From assembly GCF_029953285.1 (NCBI RefSeq), contig NZ_JASAOI010000029.1, positions 124,001-188,000 on the forward strand: a stretch of DNA of 64,000 nucleotides. The letters are read 5' to 3'. This document shows positions 39,304-47,090 of the stretch, piece after piece. The notes below the pieces were generated by a model, which saw nothing but the letters and a program-made list of their open reading frames with translations, had not been told where the DNA came from and searched no databases. The DNA comes from Yinghuangia seranimata. GTDB lineage: Bacteria > Actinomycetota > Actinomycetes > Streptomycetales > Streptomycetaceae. Each line of letters starts with the position of its first letter. Position 1 is the stretch's first letter. Made by a program: the position numbers and the translations under genes.

Positions 39304-41154
39304 CTAGCCTGCCTCGATCAGGGTTCTGAACTCGCCGACCAGCACGCCTCGTTCGGGGTTTTCGCCGGGGAGGGGGAGGGTTTGGGCCTTGGGGGCGTGG
39401 GGGCTTTCGGGGGACGGGATGTAGACCGCCTTCAGGGTCAGGCTCGCGTCGGGTGGGATCGGGACGCCGCTTTTCCAGAACGACACGGTGATCGCGGAGT
39501 CGAAGCCGGCCGGGATGTCAGAGATCACGCCCGCGACCATGGACGCGGACTTGATGGTGGTCTTGTTGAGGTTCAGCAGGGGGCGGGGGCCTGCGGTGCC
39601 GCAGGTGAACTGCATGGCGCAGCCTGGTGGGATGTTGTGCGCCGACAACGTGACGGCCATCCGGCAGGCCTCGGGGACGGAGAGCCGCACGTCGTACTGG
39701 GAGGTCGGCGTGTCGTGGGTGATGACGCTGACGGCCCGCCACCCGAAGCCCGGTTCGCGGTGGAGGAAGTCGACCCAGTCGTCCATGTTGGAGAACCGTC
39801 CCGGCACCGGATTGGGGTGCCCGACGGTCGTGGTCCTGGCGATCAGGGAGAACGGGTCGTGGGCCGGCGGGTGTTCGGGTGTCCAGGTGAACGGGTCCGC
39901 GCCGACGGCGACCTGCCCCAGGGTGTCGGCCTTGAGGTCGACCTGCCGTGCTCCGGTCTGGGTGGCGAGTGCGTTGCGCGACCACAACTCCGGCCAGGGG
40001 ATGAGGGATGCGGGCGCGTAATAGAGGTACGTCTGGCCGCTGTTCGGCGCGTTCTTGAAGTTCTTGGCGCGGACGTAGATGTAGTTCTGCTGGTCGGCGA
40101 GGAGCGCTTTGCCGAGGTCCAGCCGCCAGGAGCCGCTGAGCGTGAGCTGGGGGTCGGACAGCGGGAAGGCGCCGACCGGGATGATGTCGGGCGAGGATCC
40201 GCGCGTCTCGCGCCGTTCCGGGAACTCGCCGACGTCGTCGAGCGATCCGCGCATGTAGAAGTCGTCGTACAGCGGGTAGATCCGGCTGAAGTCCAGGGGG
40301 ACGATGGTCTCGTAGTCGATCGCGCACTGGCCGTAGGCGATCCAGAAGTACCCGTGCTCGCCCCAGCCCGTGCCCCAGCTGTTCTTGCACACCCAGGCGC
40401 GTCGGCTGTCGTCGTACCCGACGATGCAGACGGGCTGGTACCCCTCAAGCGCGCCGGACACGTGGCGGTAGATGCCGCTCTTGTAGTGCAAGAAGTCGGT
40501 GTAGACGTTCATGTAGCTGATCAACGGACCCCGCGCCGACAGCCAGGCCTTCATCTTCACCGGGTCGAGCAACCAGATGAAGAGGGTGGGTTGGGTGAGC
40601 TGGGCCTGCCAGGTGGGGCAGATCCGGCACGGGTGGTCGCCGGGGGTGTACGGGAAGCACGGTTCGGGCGCGACGCCCTCTTTCCGTGCGTATTCCATCA
40701 TGCCGTACAGGGAGGCCACGGGGCCGGAGCACTGCGACCCGCAGCAGTAGAAGAGCTGCGCGGCCGAGAGGTCGTGCAGGGCGGCCCCGCCGCGGTCGTT
40801 GACGGCGATGTCGGTCAACACGCGGACGGAGCCCTCGAGTGCCCCCGCGAGGGCGAAGGCGGAGGCCGACGGGCATCCTTGCTGGTCCTTGACCGACGAG
40901 ATGAACGACCGGCCGTGGACGTTGCGCAAGTCCAACGCCGGCGGGGGCTCCGGGGCCGTCGCGTCCTCGGGTGACCGCAGGCCGCGCTCGTCCGCGCCTG
41001 GCCCGTTCACCTCCCGCGAGGGCAGGAGGAGTCTGCCGCGTTGTTCGTCGGTCAGGATCGAGACGGTGGTGCTCCCCGCCCTCCAGTCCGCCGCGTCGTC
41101 AGCGGTCAGCTGCGCTTGCAGCTGCTCCAGAAACCGGTTGCTGTCGTTGGGCAT
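39304..41154 (-). CDS. Papain-fold (C1) protein with catalytic Cys and His replaced
   Basis: The 616-residue protein has a C1A peptidase domain at about 72-290. Asn258 (K-N-S-W-G-T-G-W-G) and the oxyanion glutamine (D-Q-Q-G) are kept, but aligning D-Q-Q-G-C-P-S-A-S-A-F with the papain signature puts Ala97 at the nucleophilic cysteine, Ser98 at the usual Trp, and Gln240 (Q-P-V-C-I-V-G-Y) at the catalytic His. It should be proteolytically inactive. Cysteine clusters (F-Y-C-C-G-S-Q-C and C-F-P-Y...C-R-I-C-P) remain. Two further beta-rich domains follow (about 310-420 and 440-600). No signal peptide. GGAGG is nine bases before ATG 41154. A binding or scaffolding role is inferred. Confidence 0.85.
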   Translation of the reverse strand: MPNDSNRFLEQLQAQLTADDAADWRAGSTTVSILTDEQRGRLLLPSREVNGPGADERGLRSPEDATAPEPPPALDLRNVHGRSFISSVKDQQGCPSASAFALAGALEGSVRVLTDIAVNDRGGAALHDLSAAQLFYCCGSQCSGPVASLYGMMEYARKEGVAPEPCFPYTPGDHPCRICPTWQAQLTQPTLFIWLLDPVKMKAWLSARGPLISYMNVYTDFLHYKSGIYRHVSGALEGYQPVCIVGYDDSRRAWVCKNSWGTGWGEHGYFWIAYGQCAIDYETIVPLDFSRIYPLYDDFYMRGSLDDVGEFPERRETRGSSPDIIPVGAFPLSDPQLTLSGSWRLDLGKALLADQQNYIYVRAKNFKNAPNSGQTYLYYAPASLIPWPELWSRNALATQTGARQVDLKADTLGQVAVGADPFTWTPEHPPAHDPFSLIARTTTVGHPNPVPGRFSNMDDWVDFLHREPGFGWRAVSVITHDTPTSQYDVRLSVPEACRMAVTLSAHNIPPGCAMQFTCGTAGPRPLLNLNKTTIKSASMVAGVISDIPAGFDSAITVSFWKSGVPIPPDASLTLKAVYIPSPESPHAPKAQTLPLPGENPERGVLVGEFRTLIEAG

Positions 41155-41285
41155 TGGTGGGCCCTCCGGGTGTGCGTCGGCACCGCTCGGTCGTGATCAC
41201 CATGATGCGTCGGCCGCCGCGCGACCCCGGTGATGCGCGCGCCGGGGGCGGAGGCATTCACCCGTTCGCTGGACTTCCCAGACAT

Positions 41286-41306
41286 CTGTCTATATATACT
41301 GGACAG
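41286..41306. promoter_or_regulatory. TetR operator in the DUF1304 promoter
   Basis: CTGTC (41286-41290) and GACAG (41302-41306) flank an A+T-rich core that includes TATATATACT, a good -10 candidate. The position, about 40 bases before the DUF1304 start, fits repression by the TetR encoded in the same operon. Confidence 0.6.
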
Positions 41307-41341
41307 TAGTCTAGGAAGTCGCCGCACCCTTGGAGTCCTCA

Positions 41342-41704
41342 GTGGAGATCACCGCAGGCGTGTTGGTCGGCCTGGTGGCCGCTCTGCACGCGTACTTCCT
41401 CGTGCTGGAGATGTTCCTGTGGGAGCGTCGCCCCGGGCGCGAACTGTCGGGGTTCGACGCGGAGATGGCCAAGGCCACAGCGCCGCTGGCCGCCAACCAG
41501 GGCCTGTACAACGGGTTCCTGGCCGCCGGGCTGGTGTGGGGGCTGATCGCCGACGACCCGACCGGATTCAGCGCCCGTGTGTTCTTCCTGGTCTGCGTGG
41601 TGGTCGCCGGCGTCTACGGCGCGGCCACGGCCAACCGCCGCATCCTGTTCGCCCAGGCGCTGCCCGGCGCACTCGCCCTCGCGGCCGTCCTGGCGGCGCG
41701 GTGA
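41342..41704 (+). CDS. DUF1304 small membrane protein
   Basis: The 120-residue protein has four hydrophobic helices (about 5-25, 48-68, 75-92 and 98-118) and the conserved pieces L-H-A-Y-F-L-V-L-E-M-F-L-W, L-A-A-N-Q-G-L-Y-N-G-F-L-A-A-G-L and the short gap before the last helix that define DUF1304. Function unknown; members often sit beside TetR or MarR regulators. GTG 41342 is chosen because GGAG lies six bases upstream; a TTG at 41330 is in frame. The stop overlaps the TetR start by four bases (GTGA), so the two are translated together. Confidence 0.85.
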   Translation: MEITAGVLVGLVAALHAYFLVLEMFLWERRPGRELSGFDAEMAKATAPLAANQGLYNGFLAAGLVWGLIADDPTGFSARVFFLVCVVVAGVYGAATANRRILFAQALPGALALAAVLAAR

Positions 41705-42267
41705 CCACGCCCGCTTCCGACCCGCGGGCCGCCCGCACCCGCGAACGGCTGCGCCGCGCGCTGCTCGACGAATGCGCGGAGGCTCCGCTCACCGAGGTCA
41801 GCGTCACCGCCGTCGTCCGGCGCGCGGGCGTCGGGCGGGCGACGTTCTACCTGCACTACAGCGATGTCGACGCGCTGGCCGTGGACGCCTGCGCCGACGT
41901 GGTCCGCGCCGCCGTCGACGCGCTGCACGCGTGGCGCGGCGTCCCCGACCCCGCCGTACCACCGCCCGCGTTCACCGAGTTCGTCGCCGGGCTCGCACCC
42001 CACGCCGAGCTGTACCGCGCGCTGCTGCTCCCGGGCGGCGGCGGCCCGCTCGGGGCCGTCCTGCACCGCGACCTGCGGGCTCGCAGCAGCGCCGAACGCC
42101 GTCTGGCAGGCGCCCCCGAACCCGACCTGATCGCCTCAGCGGTCGCCGCGACGTTCGCGGGCGTGCTCGCCGACTGGCTCCACGGCGACATCGACGCCTC
42201 GCCGGGCCTGATCACCCATCACATCTGGCGCCTGCTGGTGTCGTTGCACCGGACACCACTCGGCTAA
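41701..42267 (+). CDS. TetR-family transcriptional regulator
   Basis: The 188-residue regulator has the TetR HTH at about 12-58 (V-S-V-T-A-V-V-R-R-A-G-V-G-R-A-T-F-Y-L-H-Y) with the F-Y-x-H-Y signature, followed by the C-terminal helical domain. GTG 41701 overlaps the DUF1304 stop. Autoregulation of the operon through the dyad at 41286-41306 is likely. A bidirectional terminator separates it from the convergent lipoprotein gene. Confidence 0.88.
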   Translation: MTTPASDPRAARTRERLRRALLDECAEAPLTEVSVTAVVRRAGVGRATFYLHYSDVDALAVDACADVVRAAVDALHAWRGVPDPAVPPPAFTEFVAGLAPHAELYRALLLPGGGGPLGAVLHRDLRARSSAERRLAGAPEPDLIASAVAATFAGVLADWLHGDIDASPGLITHHIWRLLVSLHRTPLG

Positions 42268-42327
42268 CGCCGCCGAGATCCGGCACCGCCGCCCGGCCGC
42301 GACGAGGTAGCGGGCGCGTAGCGTGCG

Positions 42328-42360
42328 GCCGCCCCAGGCCTCGAACAGGTCTGGGGCGGC
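42328..42360. terminator. Bidirectional terminator hairpin
   Basis: GCCGCCCCAGGCCT (42328-42341) pairs with AGGTCTGGGGCGGC (42347-42360): fourteen positions with one mismatch and a 5-base loop. It lies between the convergent TetR and lipoprotein genes. Confidence 0.82.
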
Positions 42361-42401
42361 GGCGTATCCGGGGGCGGTTCCTCGCTCTGGAGGCGGTGCC
42401 G

Positions 42402-42935
42402 CTACTCGTTCACCAGCACCGGAACCGAAATGACCGCGCTGGCGGGCTTGTTCGAGAGCTGCGACGCGGTCACCGTGAAGTCGATGCCGTCACCGGCCGC
42501 GCGCGGGGAGTGGGCGTTGTCCTGCTTCGTCGCCGGGCCGACCTCTTCCTCTTCCTGGTACTGGAACGTGCCCGTCCCGACCAGGCGGCCGTCGGCGTCG
42601 TAGAACGCGGCGTGCACTTCGAGGGCGAGCGTGTCGCTCACGTCCGAGCCGATGCGCAAGTGGCCGGTGATGCCCGGCTGGTCGGTCAACCGCAGGCCGG
42701 TGATCTGCAGGCGGTCGGTGAACGGGCCCGGCTCGATGCGGACTTCGCCCGGCTGCGCCGGCGGGGTGAGCTGCTGCGCCGGTCCGACCGCGGTGCGGGC
42801 GGCGGGCATGGCGACGGCGGGCGGCGCGGCCGCGGCGGGCTTGTCGTCGTCCGAGGACGAGCATCCGGCGAGCGCGCAGGCCGTCACGAACGCGGCGAGG
42901 ACGAGCGGGAGACGGGCGAAGCGGCGCGGGCGCAT
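42402..42935 (-). CDS. Lipoprotein of unknown function
   Basis: The 177-residue product has a lipoprotein signal peptide with lipobox L-A-G-C (Cys25) followed by S-S-S-D-D-D, a Pro/Ala-rich linker (about 33-62) and a beta-rich domain (about 65-177: I-T-G-L-R-L-T, L-A-L-E-V-H-A-A-F-Y-D-A-D-G-R-L-V-G-T-G-T-F-Q-Y) of the kind that resembles FxLYD-type domains in other envelope lipoproteins. GAGGAG stands just upstream of ATG 42935. It lies 115 bases downstream of the alkaline phosphatase gene on the same strand, so it may be read from the same promoter. Confidence 0.78.
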   Translation of the reverse strand: MRPRRFARLPLVLAAFVTACALAGCSSSDDDKPAAAAPPAVAMPAARTAVGPAQQLTPPAQPGEVRIEPGPFTDRLQITGLRLTDQPGITGHLRIGSDVSDTLALEVHAAFYDADGRLVGTGTFQYQEEEEVGPATKQDNAHSPRAAGDGIDFTVTASQLSNKPASAVISVPVLVNE

Positions 42936-43050
42936 GGCGCTCCTCGGGGCGGGACCGGTCGGGTGGAAGTGAAGGGGCCGGGCGGGGGCGACAGAGGCCC
43001 CCGCCCGGTCGAGCGCACCGACGTGCGGTGCGCGGTGGTGCTCAGCCGCG

Positions 43051-44580
43051 TCAGTCGCGGTTCTTGCCGAGCAGCGCCTGGTGCATCTTGGTGTACAGCG
43101 AGGTGTTGTCCTGGCTGGCCGCGTAGCGGTCGCTCGTCGGGCCGAACGCGAAGATCGGCACGTCGGCGCCGGTGTGGTTGCCGGACAGGTAGGTCAGCCA
43201 CAGGCTCGCCTCGGGGCTGCCGTCGGTGACGCCCTGCGGGTCGTTCGGCGTGCGGAAGGTCGCCGGGCCGAAGTTCTTCGCGTCCTTGCTGCCCGCGCCG
43301 TTCACGATGCCGCTGGAGCGCGCCGGGTCCTTGACGTTCGGCGCGGCCTGGCGCGACGGGGAGCTGTTGTTCGCGGCGTTGCCCGGGTCCACGTTGGTGG
43401 GCGGCGCGGCGGCCTCGGCGTTGGTGAAGCTGCCCTTTTCGATGATGTTGAAGCCGGCGCACTCGTGGTCGGCCGTGACGATGACCAGCGTGTGCTGGTC
43501 GCGCTGCGCGAAGTCGAGGGCCGCGGCGACGGCGTCGTCGAACGCCTTGACCTCGGCGAGCGTCTGCGCGGCGTCGTTGGCGTGCGAGCGCTTGTCGATC
43601 TGGGCGCCCTCGACCTGGAGGAGGAAGCCCTTGTGGTCCTTGCCCTTGCCGCCCTTCTGGTTGAGCAGCTCGATCGACTTGCGGGTCATGTCCGCAAGCG
43701 TGGGCTCGGCCTTCTCGGGGGCGTTGGCGGGCAGCCCGGCCTTGGCCTGCTCGACGGTCAGGTTGCCGCGGTTGAACAGGCCGATGACGCGGCCGCTCTT
43801 GACGGCGTCCAGGTCGGCCTTGGTGGCGACCTTCTGGCTCGCGGCGGTCTGGGTCGGCAGGGCGGGGTCGCCGAAGCTGCCGAGCACCTGGTAGCCGCTG
43901 GCCTGCATCGCCTTCTGGTCGTCCGGCTCGAAGCGGGACAGGCCGCCGCCGAAGATGACGTCGGCGGTGTTGTTGCGGGCGATCTGCTCGGCGATCGGGG
44001 TGACGAGCGTGCGGTCGGCGGGCTGCGCCTCGTAGCTGCCGTCCGCCTTCTTCGGCAGGCACGACGCGTCGCTGTACACCGGGCCCTGGCAGCCGCGCAG
44101 CAGCGCGTGGCTGAACTGGGCGGCCGGCGTGGCGTCGGTGATCTCGGCGGTGGAGACGTTGCCGGTCGCGAAGCCGGCCTGGTGGGCCTGCTCCATGAGG
44201 GTGGCGACGCGCTTCTCGTTGGTGTCGATGCCGAGGGCCGCGTTGTAGGTCTTCACGCCGGACGACCACGCCGTGGCGGAGCTGGCCGAGTCGGTGACCA
44301 GGGCCGGGGTGTTGGTGCCCTTCTCGACCGCGTAGGTCGAGACCGCGCCGGTGTACGGCATCTTCTCCATGGCGAGCTTGCCGTCGGCGCCGTAGTAGCG
44401 CTCGCGAGCGGCGGTGACGTGGGTGCGCCCCATGCCGTCGCCGAGCAGGTAGATGACGTTGCGCACGTCCGGCTGACGCTTGCCGTGGTCGGCCAGCGCG
44501 GTGTTCGCCGCGACGCCCACCCCCGCCACGATCCCGCCCGACAGGGCCAGCACCGTCGCGGTCTTCCAAGTGAATCTCAC
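43051..44580 (-). CDS. Secreted alkaline phosphatase (PhoA family)
   Basis: The 509-residue enzyme has a signal peptide (hydrophobic A-T-V-L-A-L-S-G-G-I-V-A-G-V-G-V-A, about 8-24; cleavage near A-L-A-D at 30) and the alkaline-phosphatase motifs: metal site L-L-G-D-G-M-G (46-51), nucleophile Ser98 in T-D-S-A-S-S-A-T, E-G-A-Q-I-D-K-R-S-H and T-A-D-H-E. It releases phosphate from organic esters outside the cell. GTG 44580 has GAGGAG seven bases upstream. It is divergent from a phospholipase C gene across a 312-base region, a pairing that suggests joint induction under phosphate starvation. Confidence 0.93.
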   Translation of the reverse strand: MRFTWKTATVLALSGGIVAGVGVAANTALADHGKRQPDVRNVIYLLGDGMGRTHVTAARERYYGADGKLAMEKMPYTGAVSTYAVEKGTNTPALVTDSASSATAWSSGVKTYNAALGIDTNEKRVATLMEQAHQAGFATGNVSTAEITDATPAAQFSHALLRGCQGPVYSDASCLPKKADGSYEAQPADRTLVTPIAEQIARNNTADVIFGGGLSRFEPDDQKAMQASGYQVLGSFGDPALPTQTAASQKVATKADLDAVKSGRVIGLFNRGNLTVEQAKAGLPANAPEKAEPTLADMTRKSIELLNQKGGKGKDHKGFLLQVEGAQIDKRSHANDAAQTLAEVKAFDDAVAAALDFAQRDQHTLVIVTADHECAGFNIIEKGSFTNAEAAAPPTNVDPGNAANNSSPSRQAAPNVKDPARSSGIVNGAGSKDAKNFGPATFRTPNDPQGVTDGSPEASLWLTYLSGNHTGADVPIFAFGPTSDRYAASQDNTSLYTKMHQALLGKNRD

Positions 44581-44892
44581 CGCGGTTCTCCTCGAACCCT
44601 CGGCGTGCCAGGGACCTGAACGCCCACGCACGCGCCCTCACCGGGCGCCGAGAAGCTATTGGCCCGCGATGAACGGATGTGCGCGCCCGAGTGTCGTCCC
44701 GGGGAATTCCGCGTTCCCGGAGGAACCGGTTCATCCCGCGCAGCCCGAGACCCGCGCACAACGAAACGGTACGGGTCCGGATCGTTCGTGTCCCGTACGG
44801 GCGGCCTTCACAGAGACGCAACCGCGGCTTCGGCGCCTGTCGCTTCGCTTGGGCCGCACACCTTGCCGTCCCCCTCGCCGAGGAACCCTCAC
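44581..44892. other. Divergent alkaline phosphatase / phospholipase C control region
   Basis: 312 bases without a gene. One GTTCATCC octamer (44729-44736) resembles a single PhoP-box unit, but the 11-base-spaced partner repeats expected of a Streptomyces PHO box are not convincing. A GTACGGG/CCCGTAC inverted repeat also lies near 44773-44802. Confidence 0.4.
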
Positions 44893-46947
44893 ATGGATCT
44901 CAATCGTCGCCGCTTCATTCAGCTCGTCGGCGGTACCGCCGCCTTCACCGCGCTGTCGGGCAGTATCGCCCGCGCGGCGTCCATCCCCGCCGCAGGCACC
45001 ACCGGGACCCTCCAGGACATCGAGCACATCGTCGTGCTGATGCAGGAGAACCGCTCGTTCGACCACTACTTCGGCGCCATGAAGGGTGTCCGGGGCTTCG
45101 GCGACCCGCGTCCCGTGACGCTGCCGAGCGGCAAGTCCGTGTGGAACCAGACGGACGGCAACAAGAAGGTCGTGCTGCCGTTCCGGCCGCAGAGCGACGA
45201 CCTCGGCATGGAGTTCCTCCAGGGCCTCAACCACGACTGGGCGGGCGGCCACAAGGCGTTCAACAACGGCAAGTACGACCAGTGGGTGCCGGCGAAGGGC
45301 GCCACGACCATGGCGTACCTGACCCGCGACGACATCCCGTTCCACTACGCCCTCGCCGACGCGTTCACCATCTGCGACGCCTACCACTGCTCGTTCATCG
45401 GCGCCACCGACCCGAACCGCTACTACATGTGGACGGGTCACACCGGCAACGACGGCACCGGCGGCGGCCCCGTCCTGAACAACGCCGAGGCCGGCTACGG
45501 CTGGACGACCTACCCCGAGCGCCTGGAGCAGGCGGGCGTCTCCTGGAAGATCTACCAGGACATCGGCGACGGCCTCGACGCCGCCGGGTCGTGGGGCTGG
45601 ATCAACGACGCGTACCGCGGCAACTACGGCGACAACTCGGTCCTGTACTTCAACAGCTACCGCAACGCCCAGCCCGGCAGCCCGCTGTACGACAAGGCGC
45701 GCACCGGCACCAACGCCAAGGCGGGCCAGGGCTTCTTCGACATCCTCAGGGCCGATGTCCAGGCCGGGCGGCTGCCGCAGGTCTCGTGGATCGCCGCGCC
45801 CGAGGCGTTCTCCGAACACCCGAACTGGCCCGCGAACTACGGCGCCTGGTACATCGCACAGGTGCTGGACGCGCTGACGTCCAACCCCGATGTGTGGGCC
45901 CGGACCGCGCTGTTCATCACGTACGACGAGAACGACGGTTTCTTCGACCACGTCGTGCCGCCGTACGCCCCGGGCTCCGCCGCGCAGGGGCTGTCGACGG
46001 CCGCGACCTCGCTCGACTACTTCCCCGGGAAGACGGGCTACGTCGCCGGGCCTTACGGCCTCGGCCCGCGTGTCCCGATGCTCGTCGTCTCGCCGTGGAG
46101 CACCGGCGGCTTCACCTGCTCCGAGACGTTCGACCACACCTCGGTGATTCGGTTCATGGAGGCCCGCTTCGGGGTCCACGAGCCCAACATCTCGCCGTGG
46201 CGGCGGGCGGTCTGCGGCGACCTGACCGCGGCGTTCGACTTCACGCGCACGGGCACCCCGGCCGCGCTGCCGCCCACCGCCGCGTACTACCCGTCGGACA
46301 AGGCCCGGCACCCCGACTTCGTGCCGACCGTCCCGGCCGTCGGCACGATGCCGAAGCAGGAGCCGGGCGCGAAGCCGACCCGCCCGCTCAAGTACGCGCC
46401 GTACGTGGACGGTTCGGCGAACGCGGGCGCCGCCACGTTCGCCCTCGCCTTCAGCGGCGGCCCGCAGGCCGGAGCGCAGTTCCTCGTCACGGCGGCGAAC
46501 CGCACCGACGGCCCGTGGACCTACACCGCCGAGGCGGGCCGCTCCATCGCCGACACCTGGAACACCAAGTACTCGAAGGGCCTGACGGACCTGACCGTGT
46601 ACGGCCCGAACGGATTCCTGCGCGCCTTCCGCAACCCGGGCAAGCAGGCCGGCCCCGAGGCCACCGCCCGGCACAACGCGGCCACCGGGAACCTGGACCT
46701 GACGTTCACGAACTCCGGCTCCGGCGACACCCACCTCACCGTCACCAGCGCCTACGGGGGCCAGCCGACGACCGTCACCGTGCGGCCCGGCGAGACCGTG
46801 CAGCGCACGATCGACCTTCAGAGCAGCAACCGTTGGTACGACGTGTCGGTGGTCTCGGACACGTCGACCTCGTTCCTTCGCCGCTTCGCTGGGCACGTCG
46901 AGACAGGTGCCGCGGGTGTGACCGACCCGGCGATCATCACCGGCTGA
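44893..46947 (+). CDS. Tat-exported phosphocholine-specific phospholipase C
   Basis: The 684-residue enzyme begins with a twin-arginine signal (N-R-R-R-F-I-Q-L-V-G, cleavage near A-R-A about residue 30). The phosphoesterase domain (about 40-440) shows V-V-L-M-Q-E-N-R-S-F-D-H-Y-F-G with the metal-binding Glu-Asn, D-R-Y-Y-like P-N-R-Y-Y-M-W-T-G-H, F-I-T-Y-D-E-N-D-G-F-F-D-H-V and D-H-T-S-V-I-R-F. Two C-terminal DUF756-type beta domains (about 510-590 and 600-670) complete the non-haemolytic PLC layout. GAGGAA precedes ATG 44893 by seven bases. Together with the divergent alkaline phosphatase it would strip phosphocholine from phospholipids and then release inorganic phosphate. A strong terminator follows. 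Confidence 0.93.
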   Translation: MDLNRRRFIQLVGGTAAFTALSGSIARAASIPAAGTTGTLQDIEHIVVLMQENRSFDHYFGAMKGVRGFGDPRPVTLPSGKSVWNQTDGNKKVVLPFRPQSDDLGMEFLQGLNHDWAGGHKAFNNGKYDQWVPAKGATTMAYLTRDDIPFHYALADAFTICDAYHCSFIGATDPNRYYMWTGHTGNDGTGGGPVLNNAEAGYGWTTYPERLEQAGVSWKIYQDIGDGLDAAGSWGWINDAYRGNYGDNSVLYFNSYRNAQPGSPLYDKARTGTNAKAGQGFFDILRADVQAGRLPQVSWIAAPEAFSEHPNWPANYGAWYIAQVLDALTSNPDVWARTALFITYDENDGFFDHVVPPYAPGSAAQGLSTAATSLDYFPGKTGYVAGPYGLGPRVPMLVVSPWSTGGFTCSETFDHTSVIRFMEARFGVHEPNISPWRRAVCGDLTAAFDFTRTGTPAALPPTAAYYPSDKARHPDFVPTVPAVGTMPKQEPGAKPTRPLKYAPYVDGSANAGAATFALAFSGGPQAGAQFLVTAANRTDGPWTYTAEAGRSIADTWNTKYSKGLTDLTVYGPNGFLRAFRNPGKQAGPEATARHNAATGNLDLTFTNSGSGDTHLTVTSAYGGQPTTVTVRPGETVQRTIDLQSSNRWYDVSVVSDTSTSFLRRFAGHVETGAAGVTDPAIITG

Positions 46948-46985
46948 CACCGCCCTGAACGCCCGGTAGGCAGCCGGGCACGCGT

Positions 46986-47016
46986 GCGCCGCCGTGACAT
47001 CGCGTCACGGCGGCGC
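46986..47016. terminator. Terminator after phospholipase C
   Basis: A perfect 13-bp stem GCGCCGCCGTGAC/GTCACGGCGGCGC (46986-46998 with 47004-47016) has a 5-base loop and is followed on the plus strand by GTCGCTTT. It separates the phospholipase and DNA ligase genes, which converge. Confidence 0.88.
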
Positions 47017-47090
47017 GTCGCTTTCCCGGCGGCGGTACTTCCGTCAGACTGACCGCCGACCTGGCCTCCAGGAAGCAACTCCCGGCCCGG

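Noticed and set aside
44729..44736. PHO box
   Set aside because: Only one GTTCATCC octamer; the 11-base direct repeat needed for a PhoP site is not convincing.
44731..46950. 739-codon minus-strand open frame
   Set aside because: Antisense shadow of phospholipase C, which has a Tat signal and all catalytic motifs.
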